Assembly: GCA_012031035.1 (NCBI GenBank)
Contig: JAAUUT010000003.1
Coordinates: 1 to 64,000 of the forward strand
DNA length: 64,000 nt
Direction of reading: 5' to 3'
From: Candidatus Altimarinota bacterium
GTDB lineage: Bacteria > Cyanobacteriota > Cyanobacteriia > Cyanobacteriales > Microcystaceae
Below the pieces are notes generated by a model. That model ran no database searches and was not told where the DNA came from. It saw only the letters and a program-made list of their open reading frames with translations. Made by a program: the position numbers and the translations under genes. Shown here in pieces: positions 1 through 8,074 of the stretch (positions within the stretch are counted from its first letter, which is position 1; the number at the start of each line of letters is the position of its first letter).

Positions 1-66
1 CTGTTTCATTAAGCCTTTTAAGGTTGCTGCGGATTCGACTATTTCGATTTTTGGCACTCCTGTCAT
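1..66 (-). CDS. IS630-type transposase, N-terminal fragment (runs off the left edge)
   Basis: An open frame starts with ATG at 66 and continues through position 1 without a stop, giving 22 residues beginning MTGVPKIEIVES and ending in TLKGLMKQ. From memory, this resembles the opening of the helix-turn-helix domain of IS630-type transposases, where a P-[KR]-I-E-I-x-E-S stretch precedes the first helix. The IS982 remnant starts only 12 bases upstream of this start codon, so the gene may have lost its own promoter. The fragment is too short for a firm family call; the sequence left of the window decides it. Confidence 0.45.
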   Translation of the reverse strand, partial: MTGVPKIEIVESAATLKGLMKQ

Positions 67-77
67 AAGTTTTAGGG

Positions 78-994
78 ACTTGAGTTTTCTTTCTTAAGTC
101 TCTCATCACTTTTGCAAATTGGGATTAACTCCAAAATTAACAGGGGAGCGATGCCGAGAATGCTCAAGAAAGGGAAATATTTTTGAGTTGGTCAATGATA
201 GTTTCAATAACCCTCGCGTTTACGTGCTAAAAGCTTATCGCTCAAGCGCAAAGCAAGAATTTTTCATGTTGCGTCGGGGCTTAGCAAAAAATTCAATGCC
301 ATTTTCTTGTAACAACTTCTGAGCCAATGATTGAGATACATAGCCGCGAGCGGCAAAAATCTTTCCAAAAAGAGACTGAACCAATTGCGGAACGGGTTTT
401 CTATCGTCAACATTCCCTGGTGTAATCTGAAGATTGAGTAATTCTCCTCGCTCATTAACCACCAGATGAAGTTTAAATCCGAAAAACCAATCAACCGAGG
501 TTTTCCCGCGAGCGGCAATCTCATCAAAGACACGATGATTAGAAATGCGTCGATTGTGACAGACTTTAATGCTAGTCGCATCAAGAAAACTAATGCCCGT
601 ACATTTGCCAAAACAGCGTTTGAGATAGACACATAGAGGAATTAAAGTTGAAGGCATCCATTGGACAAAACGTTGATAACTGGGCAATTGGGGAAAGGCA
701 TCTCGCCAATAAACACTGACAAAATCAAGATAGTAATGTTTGAAATTGCGGTAGTGATTTTGATGAAATGCCACCAAAATCGTCATAATCTCACTTAAAC
801 TTAGTTGGCGATCGCGTTTTCGAGTCTTTAATTCTTGAGATAGTAGCTGTGAATGCCATTGAGGTTCAAACCAAAGACAAAAATCATCCAGGTCACAAAA
901 CAATTCTTCTAAACTAGACATAGGATGGGAGTGCTGAATTAAGGTTACATTTTTCAGCTTACAACTCCCTCCTTTTCTTATCCAAAACTCAGGT
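78..994. mobile_element. IS982-family insertion sequence, decayed copy
   Basis: Both ends of an insertion sequence are visible. ACTTGAGTTTT at 78-88 is the inverted complement, with one mismatch, of AAAACTCAGGT at 984-994, giving 11-bp terminal inverted repeats and an element of about 917 bp, close to the usual 1 kb of IS982. The only gene inside is the broken transposase on the minus strand. I could not make out a convincing target-site duplication. The frameshifts in the transposase imply that this copy can no longer move by itself. Confidence 0.7.
130..921 (-). pseudogene. IS982-family transposase, frameshifted
   Basis: The main open frame (921 down to 235) gives 228 residues with the IS982 DDE core: FLDATSIKVCHNRRI, then GKTSVDWFFGFKLH, then ITPGNVDDRKPVP and FAKPRRNMK. 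It stops at CFALER. The rest of the family C-terminus follows in other frames: DKLLARKRE, then VIETIIDQLKNIS, then EHSRHRSPVNF, so at least three shifts separate the pieces. The GKIFAARGY segment has A where family members usually have D, which would remove a catalytic acid. The gene is inactive; identification as IS982 is secure from the motif order. Confidence 0.8.
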
Positions 995-1522
995 TAAATT
1001 AACCGATCGAATGTTTTTTCGTTACTATTTTTGCCTCATCTTAGTGAGAAAGGCTGTAAAATAGCTGACAATCTTAGTATTTTTCGCTAATATTCGTTTT
1101 TAACAATCTGTACGTTAGTTTGACTTTCAATTGATTAGCGGTTTTATGAAAAGCGCTATGCGATCGCCAAAACGATAAAAAATCTAGAATATTAACCTTT
1201 ATAAAGATATTTTAAATTATATCGAGCAGCTTAAATTCCGCTCCTAGATTAGTTTTTTTGTTTAATATAAATAGTTATGGCAATTTTTTAAGATAGCTTG
1301 GGTGCGATCGCTCCAGGGGCAGCGCCAAACGCGATCGCGCTAATTTAATTAAAAATATTTCAATTCAGAACTTATTGCGATCGCGAAGTTTATTTACAGC
1401 TTGCGGGTCGGGATCGCCTTATTGTTAGAATAGTTCCAAAATTACCGTGAAATTTCCGTAGTAGTGAGATTTACATAGCTTTAGACTTCAATCGCGAATT
1501 AAAATTACAAGAGCCTAGAATT
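995..1522. other. AT-rich gap with HIP1 sites, no gene seen
   Basis: About 530 bases lie between the IS982 end and the VWA gene. The stretch is AT-rich, contains several HIP1-type GCGATCGC sites between 1280 and 1390, and has no open frame that I can support. The promoter of the VWA-phosphatase-kinase genes must lie here or further upstream, but no clear -35/-10 pair stands out. Confidence 0.5.
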
Positions 1523-2380
1523 ATGTCCTACTCAGCAGAAATTAGTCGAAATAACCCAACAGCATTCCTATTTGCCATCGATCGCTCTGGCTCAATGAGC
1601 GAAACAACCCCTGAAGGCTTTCCTAAAGCTCAGATGTTGAGCGATGTCATGAATAGACTATTTAGCGAACTGATTCTCAAATGTACAAAAGCCGAAGGAG
1701 TTCGTAACTATTTTGAAATTGGTGTCATTGGATATGATAGCGTTGCAGGGATTACAAATCCACTTCCTGGGGAGCTTGTTGGCAATTGGTTGAATCCAGT
1801 GAGTTTGTTTGAAACTAACCCGTTACGGTTAGAAGAGAGGGTCAAAAAAATTCCTGATGGGGCTGGTGGAGTACTCGAAACTTCCATAAGGTTTCCTGTT
1901 TGGTTCGATCCCGTCTCCCAGGGAGGCACGCCAATGTGTGCTGCAATGAGTAAGGCATATGATGTCCTAAGTCACTGGTGTAAAAACCATCCTAACGCTT
2001 ATCCTCCACTTTTGGTTCATGTCACAGATGGTCAAAGTACAGATGGCGATCCAGAAGCAATAGCAAAAGATATTCAGCAACTCTCCACAGAAGATGGAAA
2101 TGTTTTAGTTTTTAACATTCACCTCTCTAAACAAGGCGGTCGTGAAATGATGTTTCCATCATCAGCGAAGAAGTTACCAGATAGCTATGCAGAAAAACTG
2201 TTTAATATGTCAAGTCAATTGCCTGAAAGCATCGCAAAATTAGCCCTTATTGAAGAAATAGAAGGAGTTTCCAGCGATTCTCGCGGATTTGCCTATCAGG
2301 TTTCAGATCTAGCCAGCTTAGTTGCCTTCCTTGATATTGGGACAAGAGCAGCAACCGATACTGTCGAATCGGATCGTTGA
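1523..2380 (+). CDS. von Willebrand factor type A protein, TerY-like
   Basis: A 285-residue soluble protein made essentially of one VWA domain. The metal-dependent adhesion site is complete: D20-x-S22-x-S24 in AIDRSGSMSE, T136 in GGTPM and D169 in VTDGQSTDGD. No signal peptide or membrane segment is visible. VWA domains of the TerY type bind a divalent cation and act as docking modules. This gene is followed by a PP2C phosphatase and two kinase-like proteins, the gene order of the TerY-phosphorylation triad known from tellurium-resistance and phage-defence studies. I therefore infer that it is the scaffold or substrate of a phosphorylation switch. No tellurium-resistance terD-type gene is in the window. 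Confidence 0.85.
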   Translation: MSYSAEISRNNPTAFLFAIDRSGSMSETTPEGFPKAQMLSDVMNRLFSELILKCTKAEGVRNYFEIGVIGYDSVAGITNPLPGELVGNWLNPVSLFETNPLRLEERVKKIPDGAGGVLETSIRFPVWFDPVSQGGTPMCAAMSKAYDVLSHWCKNHPNAYPPLLVHVTDGQSTDGDPEAIAKDIQQLSTEDGNVLVFNIHLSKQGGREMMFPSSAKKLPDSYAEKLFNMSSQLPESIAKLALIEEIEGVSSDSRGFAYQVSDLASLVAFLDIGTRAATDTVESDR

Positions 2381-2428
2381 CTATGGTTGGGCAATCTATT
2401 TTTCACAAACAATATCAGTTAACATTGT

Positions 2429-3400
2429 ATGTATTCTCGAATACTAATAGAAGAAACCATAAGTCTGCAACTTCTAGTTTTTCTTTTTCTGGCCATTCTA
2501 GCGATCTTTTTTGTCAAGGAAACTATCAGTCTGCAACTCCTGGTTTTTCTTTTTCTAGTCATTCTAGCGATCTTTTTTGTCAGTAGATTTTTCAGAGTCT
2601 TTCTTCAGAACAGTACCGATAGTTACTTTACTAGTGAATACCAAATAGGCGAATACAATGTTCGGACGCGCAGTTTCTGCCTGTATAAAAAGGGTGGAAG
2701 TCAGTCAGAATATGAAGATAGAAGTGCGATCGCCTTTCAAGATGCCTGTTTAAGAATAGCTGTTGCTGATGGGACAACTGAAGGCTTATTTAGCGATATT
2801 TGGGCAGATCTTTTAGTTAAAGGTTATAGCAATTGGGGAGCAGCACTATTTGAAGAGCCAAGCCTATGGTCTATTCACAAAGAATTTATTCATCAAACAT
2901 ACCAACAGATTGCTGAAATGGCCGAAGCCAGACATTGGGCTATGTACGGGAAACTTGAGAGAGGAACCCATGCTACGCTTGCAGCCATTGAGTTTTCTGC
3001 CGGAAAGTCAGTTAAAATGTCTGCCGTGGGCGATAGTTGTATTTTCTGGTTTTCTGAAGGCAAGATCGAGATGTTTCCCGAACTCAATGTAGAAGATTTT
3101 GGAATTTCTCCAGATGCTATTTGCCATCTTCCTGAAACTTGGCAAAATTTAGGACAAAAAGTTAGAACGAAAGAAATAAAGTTCGAGCAAAGCTGCCAAT
3201 TTGTGATTTGTACGGATGCGATCGCGTTTTGGCTCCTGCAAGAGAGTCAAGAGAACAATGATTTTTCTGCTTGGAAGAAAATTATCAATCTCTCAGATGA
3301 GACAGCTTTTAATCAATTAGTCGAGGACTTACGAGATTCCAAGAAAATCCGCAATGATGATGTAACTTTGGTGATAGTCGATGCTACCTTCAATGTGTGA
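2429..3400 (+). CDS. Membrane-anchored PP2C-type Ser/Thr phosphatase
   Basis: A 323-residue protein with two nearly identical hydrophobic segments at residues 9-51, followed by a PP2C-like domain. Phosphatase signatures are EDRSAIAFQD, VADGTTEG (D114), GTHATLAAIEF, the metal-site strand SAVGDSCIFWF and the terminal NDDVTLVIVD (D310, D311). PP2C enzymes remove phosphate from Ser/Thr using two metal ions. The catalytic part should lie on one face of the membrane. It sits 48 bases after the VWA gene and 65 before the first kinase, so one operon is likely. No good ribosome-binding site precedes the ATG at 2429, and the true start could differ. Confidence 0.8.
   Translation: MYSRILIEETISLQLLVFLFLAILAIFFVKETISLQLLVFLFLVILAIFFVSRFFRVFLQNSTDSYFTSEYQIGEYNVRTRSFCLYKKGGSQSEYEDRSAIAFQDACLRIAVADGTTEGLFSDIWADLLVKGYSNWGAALFEEPSLWSIHKEFIHQTYQQIAEMAEARHWAMYGKLERGTHATLAAIEFSAGKSVKMSAVGDSCIFWFSEGKIEMFPELNVEDFGISPDAICHLPETWQNLGQKVRTKEIKFEQSCQFVICTDAIAFWLLQESQENNDFSAWKKIINLSDETAFNQLVEDLRDSKKIRNDDVTLVIVDATFNV
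2453..2584 (+). repeat. 66-bp tandem duplication inside the PP2C gene
   Basis: Two direct copies of a 66-bp unit, 2453-2518 and 2519-2584, differ at only a few bases and keep frame. Each copy encodes one 22-residue hydrophobic segment (ETISLQLLVFLFL, then AILAIFFV or VILAIFFV). The duplication has therefore turned a single transmembrane anchor into a two-helix hairpin, or one long hydrophobic stretch. Confidence 0.9.
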
Positions 3401-3465
3401 ATACCACGAAGCATCGATATCTAGTAGTCTAGTTATTAACAAGATGTCCTTGTTAGGAGTTACCT

Positions 3466-5799
3466 ATGGATTCAACCTATAGATGCCGTTGCGGACAGAA
3501 TCTGCTGGTTTTGCAAGGTGAAAGGCAAATCAGATGTGGAACCTGTGGCGAGACAATTAACCTGCCATCTGTATACTGGAAATCAGAAAAAACAAAGCAA
3601 TGGGGATGGGGGTCACAAGCTCCAACACCGAAGCAGGCACCTCCACAACCTCCAGCACCGAATAAGACGACTTCCCAACCTCAAAAAACGAGAGAAGTGT
3701 TTCTATGCGACAGTTGTACGTACCATCTGAAGAACATCTGTAATATCTACAAACGACCTTATGTTAAGACTTGTAATATCTATCAGGACAGCTCTAAGCA
3801 AAATTTGAAGACGACACCACAACCTCCAGCATCGAAGCAACCATCTCCACAACCTCCAGCACCGAAGCAACCATCTCCACAACCTCCAGCATCGAAGCAA
3901 CCACCTCCACAACCTCCAGCACCGAAGCAACCACCTCCACAACCTCCAGCATCGAAATTGTCGATGTTACCCTCAATGTTTAAATACCGTGAAGCACTCC
4001 AAAACCCTCAGATCGCGTTCAAGGAACCCGATCTAAAGCATGGTGTGATTGAGCAAACGCCTTTAGGGCTGCCACGACTAGTTTCTGGCGGTTTTGCGTT
4101 GACCGCTTGTGTCACGACTCAAACAGATGGTCGTCAATCGACTTGGGCAATTCGCTGTTTTCACAAACAAGCCCGTGACTTACAAGAGCGATACCAATAT
4201 ATCAGTAATTTTTTACAAAGTAAAAACGAACAATTCTTTGTCAAATTCAACTATGAAGCTGAGGGAATTAAGGTTGGCAGCAATTGGTATCCGATTGTTC
4301 GTATGGCTTGGGTTGACGGTCAGCCTTTCAACGAATTTATCGAAGCCAACCTAAGAAACCCATCTTGTCTTAAAGATCTTGCTCGCCAAATCGAGTTAAT
4401 GAGCAACAGACTCCAAGACCTTGGGATGGCTCATGGCGATTTGCAACATGGCAATATTTTAGTTCGTGATGGAAAGCTCGTCTTGATTGACTACGACGGT
4501 ATGTATGTGCCAGGAATGCCGTATCAAACTAGCAATGAATTGGGTCATACTGCCTTCCAGCATCCAGGACGCGATCGGTCTTTCTTCAATGAGACAATCG
4601 ATCGTTTCTCCAGTATTGCGATTTATATTAGCCTTTTATGTCTATCAACATCCAAAGGATCGGAGCTTTGGAGAGATCATCATACAGGTGAAAACTTAAT
4701 TTTTACGAAACAGGATTACAAAGACCCTGCAAATTCTGCCTTATTTGATAAACTCAATAAATGTTTGGAGACAGAATCGAATAGTAAACTCAGACAACTT
4801 TCCAATAGATTTCAACGAATTTGTCTTGCAAATCTTAAAGTTATTCCCTCTCTCGATCGATTTCTCAATGAGAAAGATTTAATAGCGCTACCCTCCATAC
4901 CATCAAGAACAAACCAGCCTCCTAATCCTCCTTTACCAAAACAGCCTAATTTATTTTCAGCCCATGATATTATGCAACTCATAAAACATGATGGCGATAA
5001 AATAACTGTTGTTGGATGTGTTTTTAATGTAGTTGAATACAGAGAAGAATCTAACTTAGTAGCTACCTTTATTAACTTTGGAGATCCAAAAAAAGATTCT
5101 ATTAATGTAGAACCTGGCTTTTTTCGTGGGGTTGAATCATATAAACCTTTTACAGTAGTTATTTTTTCAAAAGGATTGAATAGCCTCTCAAATATAAAGA
5201 ATCTGAAAAGTAGCGATTTGAAGAAGTTTAAAGGAAAATATCTCGTCATCACAGGTTTGCTCGAAGTAGTTAAGTACGAACGCCACGTTGCCCCCCAAAT
5301 TATTCTAGAAAATGCTCACCAGCTATTTAGCGTCACAGAAGAATTTCCTGCTCCAACTCCACCACCTTCCCCTTTACCATTTCCGCCCTCTTCGCCATCA
5401 GAAACAAACTACCTCTGTGACAGTTGTAACTACCATTTGAATAACACCTGTCATATTTCTCAACGACCTTATGCCAAAATATGTGATACCTATTCTAAGT
5501 CGCCCCCATCACCCCCGTTGCCCCCTTCTCAGCCGCCAAGCTCGGGAAAAAAATATCTGTGTAACAGTTGTACCCATCATCTGCGGGAATTATGTGCATT
5601 GCCCGAACGACCTTATGCCGAACGCTGCAAGAACTACTTAGATTGCGGAAGTGTTGTCCCCGTTCAAGTTCAAAAAAGTGTTGTTCCCAATTCTAGTTGG
5701 GTGAATTCAGTTGAGCTTTGGATTCAAAGCAATCAGAGATTAATAACTCTGTATTGCTACTTTGTTATTGGTCTGCTGATTGCCATGATACTGATTTAA
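3466..5799 (+). CDS. Multidomain kinase-like protein with zinc ribbon, Pro-rich repeats, OB-like domain and TM tail
   Basis: A 777-residue protein. Residues 1-34 hold a zinc ribbon (C7, C9, C24, C27). A proline-rich repeat region spans about 50-165. A kinase-like domain starts near residue 167: AIRCFHKQ probably carries the ATP lysine, H323-G-D325-L-Q-H-G-N is the catalytic loop and D342-Y-D344-G the metal motif. Residues about 500-625 resemble an OB fold (KITVVGCVFNVVEY, FTVVIFSKGL, GKYLVITGLL, PQIILENAHQL). A cysteine motif, LC-x2-C-x2-HL-x3-C-x5-RPY-x3-C, occurs three times: near residue 80 and twice after 640. The last 20 residues form a membrane anchor. AGGAG at 3455 sets the start. It is the probable kinase of the VWA-PP2C-kinase triad; its substrate is unknown. 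Confidence 0.8.
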   Translation: MDSTYRCRCGQNLLVLQGERQIRCGTCGETINLPSVYWKSEKTKQWGWGSQAPTPKQAPPQPPAPNKTTSQPQKTREVFLCDSCTYHLKNICNIYKRPYVKTCNIYQDSSKQNLKTTPQPPASKQPSPQPPAPKQPSPQPPASKQPPPQPPAPKQPPPQPPASKLSMLPSMFKYREALQNPQIAFKEPDLKHGVIEQTPLGLPRLVSGGFALTACVTTQTDGRQSTWAIRCFHKQARDLQERYQYISNFLQSKNEQFFVKFNYEAEGIKVGSNWYPIVRMAWVDGQPFNEFIEANLRNPSCLKDLARQIELMSNRLQDLGMAHGDLQHGNILVRDGKLVLIDYDGMYVPGMPYQTSNELGHTAFQHPGRDRSFFNETIDRFSSIAIYISLLCLSTSKGSELWRDHHTGENLIFTKQDYKDPANSALFDKLNKCLETESNSKLRQLSNRFQRICLANLKVIPSLDRFLNEKDLIALPSIPSRTNQPPNPPLPKQPNLFSAHDIMQLIKHDGDKITVVGCVFNVVEYREESNLVATFINFGDPKKDSINVEPGFFRGVESYKPFTVVIFSKGLNSLSNIKNLKSSDLKKFKGKYLVITGLLEVVKYERHVAPQIILENAHQLFSVTEEFPAPTPPPSPLPFPPSSPSETNYLCDSCNYHLNNTCHISQRPYAKICDTYSKSPPSPPLPPSQPPSSGKKYLCNSCTHHLRELCALPERPYAERCKNYLDCGSVVPVQVQKSVVPNSSWVNSVELWIQSNQRLITLYCYFVIGLLIAMILI
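3817..3956 (+). repeat. 30-bp minisatellite coding for Pro-Gln linker
   Basis: About four and a half tandem copies of a 30-bp unit encode the decapeptide PQPPAPKQPS or PQPPASKQPP. A related partial unit lies upstream at 3637-3666. The array links the zinc-binding N-terminus to the kinase domain and is likely to vary in length between strains. Confidence 0.85.
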
Positions 5800-5825
5800 A
5801 GCTAGTAGTCCCAACGTAATAACAA

Positions 5826-5877
5826 TGTAACTTTGGTGATAGTCGATGCTACCTTCAATGTCTGAATACCGCGAAGC
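5826..5877 (+). repeat. Duplicated 3' end of the PP2C gene upstream of and into kinase 2
   Basis: Positions 5826-5877 match 3361-3412, the last codons of the phosphatase and the bases after them, at 50 of 52 positions. A third, more divergent copy of the right part lies at 3961-3995, where the kinase domain of the first kinase begins. In this sequence the ATG of kinase 2 (5846) lies inside what would be the phosphatase reading frame, suggesting that the two genes once overlapped. It is a scar of the duplication that produced two kinases. Confidence 0.85.
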
Positions 5878-7369
5878 TCTCCAACACCCGCAAGTCGCCT
5901 TCAAGGAATCCGATCTAAAGGATGGTGTGGTTAAGCAAACCCCTTTAGGGCTACCTTTGCTAGTTTCGGGTGGTTTTGCTTTGACTGCTTGTATCACGAC
6001 TAAAACAGGGAACCGTCAATCGACCTGGGCAATTCGCTGCTTTCATAAACAAGCCCGCAATCTACAAGATCGATATAAATACATTAGTAATTTTTTACAA
6101 AGTAGAAATGAACAATTCTTTGTCAAATTTAACTATGAGCCGAAGGGTATTAAAGTTGGTAGCAACTGGCATCCTATTGTTCGCATGGCTTGGGTTGATG
6201 GTCAGCCTTTCCACGAATTTATAGAGGCTAATTTAAACGAGCCATTGTGTCTGCAAAATCTTGCCAGACAGTTCACGTCAATGAGCAATAGGCTCCAAGA
6301 CATTGGGATGGCTCATGGCGATCTTCAACATGGCAATATCTTAGTTCGTGATGGAAAGCTCGTCTTGATTGACTATGATGGTATGTATGTGCCAGGGATG
6401 CCTTATCAGACCAGCAATGAATTAGGTCATATAGCCTTCCAGCACCCGAAGCGCGATCGGTCTTTTTTCAATGAGACAATCGATCGCTTCTCCAGTATTG
6501 CGATTTATATTAGCCTTTTATGTCTAGCAACCTCTAAAGGACCAGAGCTTTGGAGAGATCATCATACAGGTGAAAACTTAATTTTTACGAAACAGGATTA
6601 TAAAGATCCGAGAAATTCTAGTTTATTCGCCGAAATTCAAAGACATTTAGAAATCGAATCAAATAGTAAACTTCTAAGACTCGTTGATGAATTCCAACAA
6701 ATTTGTCTTTCAAATCTTGAAACTATTCCTTCTCTCGATCGATTTCTAAATGAGCAAATTCCGATTCTGCCAATACCATCATCACCTAAGCATTTCTGGA
6801 ATGAGCTTAAAGTATTATTATTGGAGATTTTTAAACTTTCTAAAGAAAGCTTTCAGGGACAACACAAAGTATTCTCAGCCCATAATATTTTACAGTTGAT
6901 CGAACAAGATGGAGAAAAAGTAATTGTCGTTGGTCGGGTTCATAATATGGCAGAATATAGAGAAGATTTAGATCTAATTGCTGTCTTCATTAATTTTGGG
7001 CATTTAAAAAGAGATTCCGTTAAGCGACCTAACCGGATTGAATATAGACCTTTTACTGTGGTTATTTTTTCTCAAGGCTTAAAGAGCCTCTTAAAGATCA
7101 AAAACTTGACAAGCATCGATTTGAAGGGCTTTGAAGGAAAATATCTCATGGTAACAGGTCTGCTCGAACGGGTTGAATATAAACGGAAATATCGTACACC
7201 CCAAATCATCTTAGAGAATGCGCGCCAACTCACCAGCATCACAGAAGAAGAAGCTAGTAGATTAATTGCTGCTTCACAAAAAACATTATGGGAAAAATTC
7301 TGGGATCTATCTAAGAGGATATTTAAAGGTCGTGTGAAGAAAGAACGGAAAGCTGCACAGCGCTTATAG
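5846..7369 (+). CDS. Kinase-like protein, paralogue of the preceding gene
   Basis: A 507-residue protein that aligns with the first kinase from its residue 167 onward, with an exact offset through the active site: H157-G-D159-L-Q-H-G-N and D176-Y-D178-G. The kinase-like domain covers about 1-310. An OB-like domain (KVIVVGRVHNMAEY, FTVVIFSQGLKSL, GKYLMVTGLLERVEY, PQIILENARQL) covers about 340-465, and a basic tail follows. It lacks the zinc ribbon, proline repeats, cysteine motifs and membrane tail of its neighbour, so it should be soluble. The start at 5846 gives MLPSMSEYREAL; a second ATG lies at 5858. It may act on other targets or compete with the membrane form. Confidence 0.8.
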   Translation: MLPSMSEYREALQHPQVAFKESDLKDGVVKQTPLGLPLLVSGGFALTACITTKTGNRQSTWAIRCFHKQARNLQDRYKYISNFLQSRNEQFFVKFNYEPKGIKVGSNWHPIVRMAWVDGQPFHEFIEANLNEPLCLQNLARQFTSMSNRLQDIGMAHGDLQHGNILVRDGKLVLIDYDGMYVPGMPYQTSNELGHIAFQHPKRDRSFFNETIDRFSSIAIYISLLCLATSKGPELWRDHHTGENLIFTKQDYKDPRNSSLFAEIQRHLEIESNSKLLRLVDEFQQICLSNLETIPSLDRFLNEQIPILPIPSSPKHFWNELKVLLLEIFKLSKESFQGQHKVFSAHNILQLIEQDGEKVIVVGRVHNMAEYREDLDLIAVFINFGHLKRDSVKRPNRIEYRPFTVVIFSQGLKSLLKIKNLTSIDLKGFEGKYLMVTGLLERVEYKRKYRTPQIILENARQLTSITEEEASRLIAASQKTLWEKFWDLSKRIFKGRVKKERKAAQRL

Positions 7370-7531
7370 TTATAGTTATCTGCTCGCTATCGGTGGCAAT
7401 GCCAGGACAAGCAGAGATAATAGAGATGCGATCGCTACTCTTCGATCTTAACATCCCTGAAAAGCAGACGCTCCAATAAAAATCTTACAATATTAGACAA
7501 TGTACGACATTAAAAGTGAGAGTTAACCATA

Positions 7532-7867
7532 ATGACAAATTCCCCTTTGGTATCTATTCGCATCCCGCCCGAAACCTTAGAGCGTATCGATAAGCTGGCA
7601 CAAAACCTCTATCCTTCTCGTCGAGCGGGGAAAAATCCTAACCGCTCTCAGGTAATTTTAGACGCGATCGAGCAATTTTTAACCGAACACGAGTTGCAAC
7701 AGGAGTATGGCAACAACTCAGATGTCATTGACGAACGCATCAATAAGGCACTGCAACGCTATCAAAAGCACATAGAGGCTCAAATTAAAGAGTATATCGA
7801 CAACAAATTTTTAGCGTATACCTATAATTTGAAACGTCATCTCTCTAACCCAGCGAAAAAGTTATAA
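7532..7867 (+). CDS. Ribbon-helix-helix domain protein
   Basis: A 111-residue protein. The N-terminus, LVSIRIPPETLERIDKLAQ followed by NRSQVILDAIEQFL, fits an Arc/CopG-type ribbon-helix-helix fold: a short strand for DNA contact, then two helices. Residues 55-105 are charged and probably helical or coiled (VIDERINKALQRYQKHIEAQ). Such proteins bind DNA as dimers and often repress their own promoter or serve as antitoxins. No toxin-like gene follows; a hairpin and a terminator-like structure come next. It stands alone between the kinase island and a gene-free region, so its target is unknown. Confidence 0.7.
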   Translation: MTNSPLVSIRIPPETLERIDKLAQNLYPSRRAGKNPNRSQVILDAIEQFLTEHELQQEYGNNSDVIDERINKALQRYQKHIEAQIKEYIDNKFLAYTYNLKRHLSNPAKKL

Positions 7868-7895
7868 TCTTTTCATCGCAACCATCCAAAAACAA

Positions 7896-7914
7896 TGTCA
7901 AACAATGTTTGACA
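7896..7914. repeat. Perfect 8-bp inverted repeat after the RHH gene
   Basis: TGTCAAAC at 7896-7903 and GTTTGACA at 7907-7914 form an 8-bp stem with a 3-base loop, 29 bases after the RHH stop codon. There is no T run after it. It could be an operator for the RHH protein or an RNA hairpin; the sequence does not decide. Confidence 0.45.
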
Positions 7915-8034
7915 GATTGCATAGATAAGTGGCGATCGCATTCAAGTGGCAATACCATTAAAGACGAGATAGATCGCCTCTCTACAACCCTTATCTAAGG
8001 GCTATCATCGATATTGCTCACCATTTTATTGAAT

Positions 8035-8074
8035 AGCGACTAGTTGAGGATTCTGGTAACTGGTCGCTGTTTTA
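8035..8074 (+). terminator. Terminator-like hairpin downstream of the RHH gene
   Basis: AGCGACTAGTT (8035-8045) pairs with AACTGGTCGCT (8058-8068) over 11 bp with one mismatch, and GTTTTAAG follows. This resembles a weak intrinsic terminator for transcripts from the left. Confidence 0.4.

Noticed and set aside
119-322. 67-codon plus-strand open frame
   Set aside because: It lies opposite the broken end of the IS982 transposase and is its antisense shadow.
3703-3976. Minus-strand frames with WRWLLRCWRL or LEVVEVVAS repeats
   Set aside because: They are antisense translations of the proline-coding 30-bp minisatellite.
7532-7867. Toxin-antitoxin pair with the RHH protein as antitoxin
   Set aside because: No toxin-like frame follows or precedes it within operon distance.
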